The notes under the pieces: model-generated
Database searches by the model: none
What the model saw: only the letters and a program-made list of their open reading frames with translations
What the model was told of the DNA's origin: nothing
Assembly: GCA_964019055.1 (NCBI GenBank)
Contig: OZ025211.1
Span: 4,913,835 to 4,977,834, forward strand
Direction of reading: 5' to 3'
From: Anthopleura xanthogrammica
Lineage: Eukaryota > Cnidaria > Anthozoa > Actiniaria > Actiniidae
DNA: 64,000 nucleotides
Shown: one piece after another, positions 44,569 to 56,400 of the stretch
Layout: every line of letters begins with the position of its first letter
Position numbering within the stretch: position 1 is the first letter of the stretch
Program-made: the position numbers and the translations under genes

Positions 44569-46701
44569 ATGACTTCATTGATGTATTTTGGAAGACAACT
44601 TCTCGTGTACAAAGACTTGGATAACGCTGGTGATGTATCGGATGACGAGAAACAAATTGTAAAAGCGGAGCTTCAAGATGACAAGAAAAAGGCATTACAG
44701 ACTGAATCTCTTTTTCGTCGAATCTTGATCGATTTATTTGAAACTGAGACGTTTTCGCTTTTAAAACTTCAAGATCCCTATGACATAAATATCACCAAGC
44801 TGGAACCAAAGATGGTCGGTAGTATCAGCGAAGGATTTGGTTTGGTCGAAAATCTGCAGCTTGGGGAAGAAGACAGTGATGAATCGGTTAGTAGAGACGA
44901 GGTTGATTTTAACCTTGTTTGGAAAAGGCTAAAAATCTTGGATCCAGGACATTTGAAGTCGATAAAAACAGAAGAAAAAGGAGCGACATCCTATTTTGAT
45001 GCTCAAGTCGAGTTTAGCTCCGAGTTTCCTGGATATGCTGCTATTAAGCTTGTCAGTAATGAAGCCATGTATCGATGGGTAGCGCTATCAAACGTCCTGA
45101 TAGACAGCGACGGTAGCAAAGTGGAAATTTACCTCCACCCAGAAGCTGTAAGTGATGAATTCTTCATGCAGTTGCGCGTGCAAAGCATATTATGTACACT
45201 CGTAGCGAACCTTGAAATGTTTGTTAGTGATGACAACGAAGGAAATCAGGCTTTACTGACCAAGTACGCAAGGTTAAAAGATAAAATGTCTGAAAGTCTG
45301 ATAAAGGAAAAGCCATTTTCTGAGTCCGATGGTAACGAGCATCAAGAGCAAGTTATGCAGGAAGAAAGTGTTACCACTGATATCAATAAGAATATCGAGA
45401 GTTCAAAGGAAATTTCATTGTCTCCACGGATCCTCTTTATCTTAGACCAAGCAGGTCCAGCTGTCAGTATCAACATGTTTGACAAGCGCTTGAAGGGTGG
45501 CAGTTTTACCTTTGATATGGCACCTTCCTTGCCTCTTGAAAACTGGCCGAGCATAGCCAACGAATGGATTTCAAGACACAGAACAAGTGAGTGGCCAGGT
45601 CGAGCCCTAATATCTTCTATTGTACAAGAAGGGTGTTCCCTGGTACCAATTTGTCCAACCCAAAGCCAAACTGGCCTTGAATGGCGTATATCATTCAGCT
45701 CAAGCGAACGAATGCTTGCGCAGTCTTTAACTGAGCTTCAAAAAGTTTGTTACTTGATCGTCAAAGCAATATGGAGACATTTCCTGAAACACCCTAAGAA
45801 AAAGGGCTTACAGTCCTATCACCTCAAAACCACCATGTTCTGGGTTTGCGAAGATTTTCCTTCCAACGAATGGGCAAGCGACAACACCGCTCGTGGAGTT
45901 CTTAGAATACTCCAAAAACTCTATACATTTCTTGTGAACATGTGCTGCCCGCATTACTTCGTTCCGTCCAATAATCTTTTTCAAGACATCGAGGGAGGCG
46001 TTCTTATCGACACATTACAACGAGTCACTATTGCTATTTTATCTCGTCGGCAGGTATGGTATGATAATCCAGGCCTGTTCACCGCATTGCCCCCAGAACG
46101 CTCTCGAATGCATTTTTATGATCTTGAAGACAAAGCCTTCCGGGAAGGCATCGGCAACATCTTTCGTTTCTACTTCGATTTGATGGTCGAGGCAGAAGAA
46201 GAATCTATGTATACGGATTCAGATCCACTGGTTACCAAAATGATCTATAACATCAAAGATACGTTGGAAAAATGCTGTAGATCTCAGGACTCTTCGATTT
46301 ACCGTCTAGCAGGTTTTTTTATGATGTTTACTGATGCGATCATTCAAGGCTACCAAGCCTCAGCTTACGATATGAGGCGATTTCTTGGGAGCCGAATTTC
46401 ACCCAGAATGTTAGCCCTCAGAGATCCCATACCCTTGGAAATTTTCATCAAATTAAGTGCCAGTTTAGGAATGTTCAAACTTGCATTCAAGTTGTTTAGT
46501 CAGTATGTCATTCATAATGAAGAAATAGATGGAAATGTTGCTGAAGATAACAGGATGACTGACGAGGAAAGTGGATGGGACGGAAGCATTGATGACGAAG
46601 ACAGAGATTTGTACCCTGACGAAATGATGATGAATTTGATACAGGCTTTGGAAAATGACAGTGACATGGCCAGTGATGAAGACGATACAATGGAGAGCTG
46701 A
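44569..46701 (+). CDS. Mab-21 domain nucleotidyltransferase, candidate cGAS-like receptor (cGLR)
   Basis: Intronless 710-aa protein. The N-terminal helix region (about 40-65) precedes the nucleotidyltransferase motif VGSISEG (83-89). The acidic pair is E111 and D113 (DEVDFNLV) and the third Asp is D316 in SFTFDMAP, so the GS...ExD...D set required for catalysis in cGAS-like enzymes is intact. The Mab-21 core follows: GPAVSINMF (296-304), LENWPSIANEWISRHR (323-338), CSLVPICP, EWRISFSSSE (371-380), QKVCYLIVKAIW and KKKGLQSYHLKTTMFWVCE (410-428), then HYFVPSNNLF. Residues 220-285 are an acidic, poorly ordered insertion and 650-710 a strongly acidic tail. cGLRs sense nucleic acid and make cyclic dinucleotides that activate STING; corals and anemones have many. 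The alternative is a structural MAB21L-type protein, but those usually lack a full catalytic set. No cGAS-type zinc ribbon is evident. The start is the first in-frame ATG. Confidence 0.85.
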   Translation: MTSLMYFGRQLLVYKDLDNAGDVSDDEKQIVKAELQDDKKKALQTESLFRRILIDLFETETFSLLKLQDPYDINITKLEPKMVGSISEGFGLVENLQLGEEDSDESVSRDEVDFNLVWKRLKILDPGHLKSIKTEEKGATSYFDAQVEFSSEFPGYAAIKLVSNEAMYRWVALSNVLIDSDGSKVEIYLHPEAVSDEFFMQLRVQSILCTLVANLEMFVSDDNEGNQALLTKYARLKDKMSESLIKEKPFSESDGNEHQEQVMQEESVTTDINKNIESSKEISLSPRILFILDQAGPAVSINMFDKRLKGGSFTFDMAPSLPLENWPSIANEWISRHRTSEWPGRALISSIVQEGCSLVPICPTQSQTGLEWRISFSSSERMLAQSLTELQKVCYLIVKAIWRHFLKHPKKKGLQSYHLKTTMFWVCEDFPSNEWASDNTARGVLRILQKLYTFLVNMCCPHYFVPSNNLFQDIEGGVLIDTLQRVTIAILSRRQVWYDNPGLFTALPPERSRMHFYDLEDKAFREGIGNIFRFYFDLMVEAEEESMYTDSDPLVTKMIYNIKDTLEKCCRSQDSSIYRLAGFFMMFTDAIIQGYQASAYDMRRFLGSRISPRMLALRDPIPLEIFIKLSASLGMFKLAFKLFSQYVIHNEEIDGNVAEDNRMTDEESGWDGSIDDEDRDLYPDEMMMNLIQALENDSDMASDEDDTMES

Positions 46702-46891
46702 GACATGCAACTCGTTAGTTTGGTAAAGAAATGGAGTCAGCAATGGAAACCCAAAGATTTACATATGCACTTTTATAACTTGACGCTACTCGAAACTTAG
46801 ATTTCTGATGTTCATTGCTTAACATTTTAAAACTCTATAAGCAGTTACTGGCCACATTTGTGTTTCTTTGGCTGCTATTTATGTAAAACGA

Positions 46892-46897
46892 ATTAAA
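46892..46897 (+). terminator. Candidate poly(A) signal of the cGLR gene
   Basis: ATTAAA about 190 bp after the stop codon, before the satellite array begins. Confidence 0.45.
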
Positions 46898-47059
46898 GTA
46901 AAAATGCTTTTGACATTTGCAGGATTGAACGGACTATAAATTATGAGTTTGGCGCGCAAAACTTAAATAATCGATCCCATTTGCGTTTACTTTCAAGTAG
47001 GAATTAACAGGAGTTGAATGCAATATATATTGCTACGTTTCATGATACTGCACACTGCG

Positions 47060-47440
47060 CACTATTCCTTTCAATCTCCCGACTTAAATCTGTTGCGCGC
47101 ATCATTCTTCCCCTTGCCTATCCTACCTCTCATCCTCTATAATATCAACCACCCTCCCTTTCACCATCCCGACTCAAATCTGTCGTGCGCATCAAGCTTC
47201 CTCTTGCCTATCCTACCTCCCATCCTCTATATAATATCAACCACCCTCCCTTTCACCATCCCGTCTCAAATCTGTCGTGCGCATCAAGCTTCCTCTTGCC
47301 TATCCTACCTCCCATCCTCTATATAATATCAACCACCCTCCCTTTCACCATCCCGACTCAAATGCATCAGGCATCCCCTTGCCTATCCTACCTCCCATCC
47401 TCTATAATATCAACCACCCTCCCTTTCACCATCCCAACTC
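47060..47440 (+). repeat. Diverged edge monomers of the satellite (type A)
   Basis: The first four or five monomers are about 81-92 bp. They contain TATCAACCACCCTCCCTTTC, ACCATCCCGACTCAAATC and TGTCGTGCGCATCAAGC in place of the central segment of the main unit. They share CTTGCCTATCCTACCTCCCA and ATCCTCTATA with it. This looks like the older array edge. Type A segments recur inside the array near 50655, 57876 and 58943. Confidence 0.85.
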
Positions 47441-50400
47441 AAATGCATGAGGCATCCCCTTGCCTATCCTACCTCCCATCCTCTATAACTGCCGTATTCT
47501 CCCAGTTTTACTATCCAGACGCAAATGCATCAGGCATCCCCTTGCCTATCCTACCTCCCATCCTCTATAACTGCCGTATTCTCCTAGTTTTACTATCCAG
47601 ACGCAAATGCATCAGGCATCCCCTTGCCTATCCTACCTCCTATCCTACCTCCCATCCTCTATAACTGCCGTATTCTCCTAGTTTTACTATCCAGACGCAA
47701 ATGCATCAGGCATCCCCTTGCCTATCCTACCTCCCATCCTACCTCCCATCCTCTATAACTGCCGTATTCTCCTAGTTTTACTATCCAGACGCAAATGCAT
47801 CAGGCATCCCCTTGCCTATCCTACCTCCTATCCTACCTCCCATCCTCTATAACTGCCGTATTCTCCTAGTTTTACTATCCAGACGCAAATGCATGAGGCA
47901 TCCCCTTGCCTATCCTACCTCCCATCCTCTATAACTGCCGTATTCTCCCAGTTTTACTATCCAGACGCAAATGCATCAGGAATCCCCTTGCCTATCCTAC
48001 CTCCCATCCTCTATAACTGCCGTATTCTCCCAGTTTTACTATCCCAACTCAAATGCATCAGGCATCCCCTTGCCTATCCTACCTCCCATCCTCTATAACT
48101 GCCGTATTCTCCCAGTTTTACTATCCAGACGCAAATGCATCAGGCATCCCCTTCCCTATCCTACCTCCCATCCTCTATAACTGCCGTATTCTCCCAGTTT
48201 TACTATCCCAACTCAAATGCATCAGGCATCCCCTTGCCTATCCTACCTCCCATCCTCTATAACTGCCGTATTCTCCCAGTTTTACTATCCAGACGCAAAT
48301 GCATCAGGCATCCCCTTGCCTATCCTACCTCCCATCCTACCTCCCATCCTACCTCCCATCCTCTATAACTGCCGTATTCTCCTAGTTTTACTATCCCAAC
48401 TCAAATGCATCAGGCATCCCCTTGCCTATCCTACCTCCCATCCTCTATAACTGCCGTATTCTCCCAGTTTTACTATCCAGACGCAAATGCATGAGGCTTC
48501 CCCTTGCCTATCCTACCTCCCATCCTACCTCCCATCCTCTATAACTGCCGTATTCTCCCAGTTTTACTATCCAGACGCAAATGCATGAGGCATCCCCTTG
48601 CCTATCCTACCTCCCATCCTCTATAACTGCCGTATTCTCCCAGTTTTACTATCCAGACGCAAATGCATGAGGCATCCCCTTGCCTATCCTACCTCCCATC
48701 CTCTATAACTGCCGTATTCTCCTTGTTTTACTATCCAGACGCAAATGCATGAGGCTTCCCCTTGCCTATCCTACCTCCCATCCTCTATAACTGCCGTATT
48801 CTCCCAGTTTTACTATCCCAACTCAAATGCATGAGGCATCCCCTTGCCTATCCTACCTCCCATCCTCTATAACTGCCGTATTCTCCTTGTTTTACTATCC
48901 CAACTCAAATGCATCAGGCATCCCCTTGCCTATCCTACCTCCCATCCTCTATAACTGCCGTATTCTCCCAGTTTTACTATCCAGACGCAAATGCATGAGG
49001 CTTCCCCTTGCCTATCCTACCTCCCATCCTCTATAACTGCCGTATTCTCCCAGTTTTACTATCCAGACGCAAATGCATGAGGCTTCCCCTTGCCTATCCT
49101 ACCTCCCATCCTACCTCCCATCCTCTATAACTGCCGTATTCTCCCAGTTTTACTATCCAGACGCAAATGCATCAGGCATCCCCTTGCCTATCCTACCTCC
49201 CATCCTCTATAACTGCCGTATTCTCCCAGTTTTACTATCCAGACGCAAATGCATGAGGCATCCCCTTGCCTATCCTACCTCCCATCGTCTATAACTGCCG
49301 TATTCTCCTTGTTTTACTATCCAGACGCAAATGCATCAGGCATCCCCTTGCCTATCCTACCTCCCATCCTCTATAACTGCCGTATTCTCCCAGTTTTACT
49401 ATCCAGACGCAAATGCATGAGGCTTCCCCTTGCCTATCCTACCTCCCATCCTCTATAACTGCCGTATTCTCCCAGTTTTACTATCCAGACGCAAATGCAT
49501 GAGGCATCCCCTTGCCTATCCTACCTCCCATCCTCTATAACTGCCGTATTCTCCCAGTTTTACTATCCAGACGCAAATGCATGAGGCTTCCCCTTGCCTA
49601 TCCTACCTCCCATCCTCTATAACTGCCGTATTCTCCCAGTTTTACTATCCAGACGCAAATGCATGAGGCTTCCCCTTGCCTATCCTACCTCCCATCCTCT
49701 ATAACTGCCGTATTCTCCTTGTTTTACTATCCAGACGCAAATACATGAGGCATCCCCTTGCCTATCCTACCTCCCATCCTACCTCCCATCCTCTATAACT
49801 GCCGTATTCTCCCAGTTTTACTATCCAGACGCAAATGCATGAGGCATCCCCTTGCCTATCCTACCTCCCATCCTCTATAACTGCCGTATTCTCCCAGTTT
49901 TACTATCCAGACGCAAATGCATGAGGCTTCCCCTTGCCTATCCTACCTCCCATCCTCTATAACTGCCGTATTCTCCCAGTTTTACTATCCAGACGCAAAT
50001 ACATGAGGCATCCCCTTGCCTATCCTACCTCCCATCCTACCTCCCATCCTCTATAACTGCCGTATTCTCCCAGTTTTACTATCCAGACGCAAATGCATGA
50101 GGCATCCCCTTGCCTATCCTACCTCCCATCCTCTATAACTGCCGTATTCTCCCAGTTTTACTATCCAGACGCAAATGCATCAGGCATCCCCTTGCCTATC
50201 CTACCTCCCATCCTCTATAACTGCCGTATTCTCCCAGTTTTACTATCCAGACGCAAATGCATCAGGCATCCCCTTGCCTATCCTACCTCCCATCCTACCT
50301 CCCATCCTCTATAACTGCCGTATTCTCCCAGTTTTACTATCCAGACGCAAATGCATCAGGCATCCCCTTGCCTATCCTACCTCCCATCCTACCTCCCATC

Positions 50401-53400
50401 CTCTATAACTGCCGTATTCTCCTTGTTTTACTATCCAGACGCAAATGCATGAGGCATCCCCTTGCCTATCCTACCTCCCATCCTCTATAACTGCCGTATT
50501 CTCCAAGTTTTACTATCCAGACGCAAATGCATCAGGCATCCCCTTGCCTATCCTACCTCCCATCCTCTATAAGTGCCGTATTCTCCCAGTTTTACTATCC
50601 AGACGCAAATGCATGAGGCTTCCCCTTGCCTATCCTACCTCCCATCCTCTATAATATCAACCACCCTCCCTTTCACCATCCCGACTCAAATGCATGAGGC
50701 ATCCCCTTGCCTATCCTACCTCCCATCCTACCTCCCATCCTCTATAACTGCCGTATTCTCCCAGTTTTACTATCCAGACGCAAATGCATGAGGCTTCCCC
50801 TTGCCTATCCTACCTCCCATCCTACCTCCCATCCTCTATAACTGCCGTATTCTCCTTGTTTTACTATCCAGACGCAAATGCATCAGGCATCCCCTTGCCT
50901 ATCCTACCTCCCATCCTACCTCCCATCCTCTATAACTGCCGTATTCTCCTTGTTTTACTATCCAGACGCAAATGCATCAGGCATCCCCTTGCCTATCCTA
51001 CCTCCCATCCTCTATAACTGCCGTATTCTCCTTGTTTTACTATCCAGACGCAAATGCATGAGGCATCCCCTTGCCTATCCTACCTCCCATCCTACCTCCC
51101 ATCCTCTATAACTGCCGTATTCTCCTTGTTTTACTATCCAGACGCAAATGCATCAGGCATCCCCTTGCCTATCCTACCTCCCATCCTCTATAACTGCCGT
51201 ATTCTCCTTGTTTTACTATCCAGACGCAAATGCATGAGGCATCCCCTTGCCTATCCTACCTCCCATCCTACCTCCCATCCTCTATAACTGCCGTATTCTC
51301 CTTGTTTTACTATCCAGACGCAAATGCATGAGGCATCCCCTTGCCTATCCTACCTCCCATCCTACCTCCCATCCTCTATAACTGCCGTATTCTCCTTGTT
51401 TTACTATCCAGACGCAAATGCATCAGGCATCCCCTTGCCTATCCTACCTCCCATCCTCTATAACTGCCGTATTCTCCTTGTTTTACTATCCAGACTCAAA
51501 TGCATCAGGCATCCCCTTGCCTATCCTACCTCCCATCCTCTATAACTGCCGTATTCTCCTTGTTTTACTATCCAGACTCAAATGCATCAGGCATCCCCTT
51601 GCCTATCCTACCTCCCATCCTCTATAACTGCCGTATTCTCCTTGTTTTACTATCCAGACTCAAATGCATCAGGCATCCCCTTGCCTATCCTACCTCCCAT
51701 CCTCTATAACTGCCGTATTCTCCTTGTTTTACTATCCAGACTCAAATGCATCAGGCATCCCCTTGCCAATCCTACCTCCCATCCTCTATAACTGCCGTAT
51801 TCTCCTTGTTTTACTATCCAGACGCAAATGCATGAGGCTTCCCCTTGCCTATCCTACCTCCCATCCTCTATAACTGCCGTATTCTCCTTGTTTTACTATC
51901 CAGACGCAAATGCATGAGGCATCCCCTTGCCTATCCTACCTCCCATCCTACCTCCCATCCTCTATAACTGCCGTATTCTCCTAGTTTTACTATCCAGACG
52001 CAAATGCATCAGGCATCCCCTTGCCTATCTTACCTCCCATCCTCTATAACTGCCGTATTCTCCTTGTTTTACTATCCAGACGCAAATGCATGAGGCATCC
52101 CCTTGCCTATCCTACCTCCCATCCTACCTCCCATCCTACCTCCCATCCTACCTCCCATCCTACCTCCCATCCTACCTCCCATCCTACCTCCCATCCTCTA
52201 TAACTGCCGTATTCTCCTAGTTTTACTATCCAGACGCAAATGCATCAGGCATCCCCTTGCCTATCCTACCTCCCATCCTCTATAACTGCCGTATTCTCCC
52301 AGTTTTACTATCCCAACTCAAATGCATCAGGCATCCCCTTGCCTATCCTACCTCCCATCCTCTATAACTGCCGTATTCTCCCAGTTTTACTATCCAGACG
52401 CAAATGCATCAGGCATCCCCTTGCCTATCCTACCTCCCATCCTCTATAACTGCCGTATTCTCCCAGTTTTACTATCCCAACTCAAATGCATCAGGCATCC
52501 CCTTGCCTATCCTACCTCCCATCCTCTATAACTGCCGTATTCTCCCAGTTTTACTATCCAGACGCAAATGCATGAGGCTTCCCCTTGCCTATCCTACCTC
52601 CCATCCTACCTCCCATCCTCTATAACTGCCGTATTCTCCCAGTTTTACTATCCAGACGCAAATGCATGAGGCATCCCCTTGCCTATCCTACCTCCCATCC
52701 TCTATAACTGCCGTATTCTCCCAGTTTTACTATCCAGACGCAAATGCATGAGGCATCCCCTTGCCTATCCTACCTCCCATCCTACCTCCCATCCTACCTC
52801 CCATCCTACCTCCCATCCTACCTCCCATCCTACCTCCCATCCTCTATAACTGCTGTATTCTCCTAGTTTTACTATCCAGACGCAAATGCATCAGGCATCC
52901 CCTTGCCTATCCTACCTCCCATCCTCTATAACTGCCGTATTCTCCTTGTTTTACTATCCAGACTCAAATGCATCAGGCATCCCCTTGCCTATCCTACCTC
53001 CCATCCTCTATAACTGCCGTATTCTCCCAGTTTTACTATCCCAACTCAAATGCATGAGGCATCCCCTTGCCTATCCTACCTCCCATCCTCTATAACTGCC
53101 GTATTCTCCTTGTTTTACTATCCCAACTCAAATGCATCAGGCATCCCCTTGCCTATCCTACCTCCCATCCTCTATAACTGCCGTATTCTCCCAGTTTTAC
53201 TATCCAGACGCAAATGCATGAGGCTTCCCCTTGCCTATCCTACCTCCCATCCTCTATAACTGCCGTATTCTCCCAGTTTTACTATCCAGACGCAAATGCA
53301 TGAGGCTTCCCCTTGCCTATCCTACCTCCCATCCTACCTCCCATCCTCTATAACTGCCGTATTCTCCCAGTTTTACTATCCAGACGCAAATGCATCAGGC

Positions 53401-56400
53401 ATCCCCTTGCCTATCCTACCTCCCATCCTCTATAACTGCCTTATTCTCCCAGTTTTACTATCCAGACGCAAATGCATGAGGCATCCCCTTGCCTATCCTA
53501 CCTCCCATCCTCTATAACTGCCGTATTCTCCTTGTTTTACTATCCAGACGCAAATGCATCAGGCATCCCCTTGCCTATCCTACCTCCCATCCTCTATAAC
53601 TGCCGTATTCTCCCAGTTTTACTATCCAGACGCAAATGCATGAGGCTTCCCCTTGCCTATCCTACCTCCCATCCTCTATAACTGCCGTATTCTCCCAGTT
53701 TTACTATCCAGACGCAAATGCATGAGGCATCCCCTTGCCTATCCTACCTCCCATCCTCTATAACTGCCGTATTCTCCCAGTTTTACTATCCAGACGCAAA
53801 TGCATGAGGCTTCCCCTTGCCTATCCTACCTCCCATCCTCTATAACTGCCGTATTCTCCCAGTTTTACTATCCAGACGCAAATGCATGAGGCTTCCCCTT
53901 GCCTATCCTACCTCCCATCCTCTATAACTGCCGTATTCTCCTTGTTTTACTATCCAGACGCAAATACATGAGGCATCCCCTTGCCTATCCTACCTCCCAT
54001 CCTACCTCCCATCCTCTATAACTGCCGTATTCTCCCAGTTTTACTATCCAGACGCAAATGCATGAGGCATCCCCTTGCCTATCCTACCTCCCATCCTCTA
54101 TAACTGCCGTATTCTCCCAGTTTTACTATCCAGACGCAAATGCATGAGGCTTCCCCTTGCCTATCCTACCTCCCATCCTACCTCCCATCCTCTATAACTG
54201 CCGTATTCTCCCAGTTTTACTATCCAGACGCAAATGCATGAGGCATCCCCTTGCCTATCCTACCTCCCATCCTCTATAACTGCCGTATTCTCCCAGTTTT
54301 ACTATCCAGACGCAAATGCATGAGGCATCCCCTTGCCTATCCTACCTCCCATCCTACCTCCCATCCTACCTCCCATCCTACCTCCCATCCTACCTCCCAT
54401 CCTACCTCCCATCCTCTATAACTGCTGTATTCTCCTAGTTTTACTATCCAGACGCAAATGCATCAGGCATCCCCTTGCCTATCCTACCTCCCATCCTCTA
54501 TAACTGCCGTATTCTCCTTGTTTTACTATCCAGACTCAAATGCATCAGGCATCCCCTTGCCTATCCTACCTCCCATCCTCTATAACTGCCGTATTCTCCC
54601 AGTTTTACTATCCCAACTCAAATGCATGAGGCATCCCCTTGCCTATCCTACCTCCCATCCTCTATAACTGCCGTATTCTCCTTGTTTTACTATCCCAACT
54701 CAAATGCATCAGGCATCCCCTTGCCTATCCTACCTCCCATCCTCTATAACTGCCGTATTCTCCCAGTTTTACTATCCAGACGCAAATGCATGAGGCTTCC
54801 CCTTGCCTATCCTACCTCCCATCCTCTATAACTGCCGTATTCTCCCAGTTTTACTATCCAGACGCAAATGCATGAGGCTTCCCCTTGCCTATCCTACCTC
54901 CCATCCTACCTCCCATCCTCTATAACTGCCGTATTCTCCCAGTTTTACTATCCAGACGCAAATGCATCAGGCATCCCCTTGCCTATCCTACCTCCCATCC
55001 TCTATAACTGCCTTATTCTCCCAGTTTTACTATCCAGACGCAAATGCATGAGGCATCCCCTTGCCTATCCTACCTCCCATCCTCTATAACTGCCGTATTC
55101 TCCTTGTTTTACTATCCAGACGCAAATGCATCAGGCTTCCCCTTGCCTATCCTACCTCCCATCCTCTATAACTGCCGTATTCTCCCAGTTTTACTATCCA
55201 GACGCAAATGCATGAGGCTTCCCCTTGCCTATCCTACCTCCCATCCTCTATAACTGCCGTATTCTCCCAGTTTTACTATCCAGACGCAAATGCATGAGGC
55301 ATCCCCTTGCCTATCCTACCTCCCATCCTCTATAACTGCCGTATTCTCCCAGTTTTACTATCCAGACGCAAATGCATGAGGCTTCCCCTTGCCTATCCTA
55401 CCTCCCATCCTCTATAACTGCCGTATTCTCCCAGTTTTACTATCCAGACGCAAATGCATGAGGCTTCCCCTTGCCTATCCTACCTCCCATCCTCTATAAC
55501 TGCCGTATTCTCCTTGTTTTACTATCCAGACGCAAATACATGAGGCATCCCCTTGCCTATCCTACCTCCCATCCTACCTCCCATCCTCTATAACTGCCGT
55601 ATTCTCCCAGTTTTACTATCCAGACGCAAATGCATGAGGCATCCCCTTGCCTATCCTACCTCCCATCCTCTATAACTGCCGTATTCTCCCAGTTTTACTA
55701 TCCAGACGCAAATGCATGAGGCTTCCCCTTGCCTATCCTACCTCCCATCCTACCTCCCATCCTCTATAACTGCCGTATTCTCCCAGTTTTACTATCCAGA
55801 CGCAAATGCATGAGGCATCCCCTTGCCTATCCTACCTCCCATCCTCTATAACTGCCGTATTCTCCCAGTTTTACTATCCAGACGCAAATGCATGAGGCAT
55901 CCCCTTGCCTATCCTACCTCCCATCCTCTATAACTGCCGTATTCTCCTTGTTTTACTATCCAGACGCAAATGCATGAGGCTTCCCCTTGCCTATCCTACC
56001 TCCCATCCTCTATAACTGCCGTATTCTCCCAGTTTTACTATCCCAACTCAAATGCATGAGGCATCCCCTTGCCTATCCTACCTCCCATCCTCTATAACTG
56101 CCGTATTCTCCTTGTTTTACTATCCCAACTCAAATGCATCAGGCATCCCCTTGCCTATCCTACCTCCCATCCTCTATAACTGCCGTATTCTCCCAGTTTT
56201 ACTATCCAGACGCAAATGCATGAGGCTTCCCCTTGCCTATCCTACCTCCCATCCTCTATAACTGCCGTATTCTCCCAGTTTTACTATCCAGACGCAAATG
56301 CATGAGGCTTCCCCTTGCCTATCCTACCTCCCATCCTACCTCCCATCCTCTATAACTGCCGTATTCTCCCAGTTTTACTATCCAGACGCAAATGCATCAG

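Noticed and set aside
46465..46743. Minus-strand frames of 60-92 codons opposite the cGLR 3' end
   Set aside because: Antisense shadows of the acidic GAT/GAA-rich tail.
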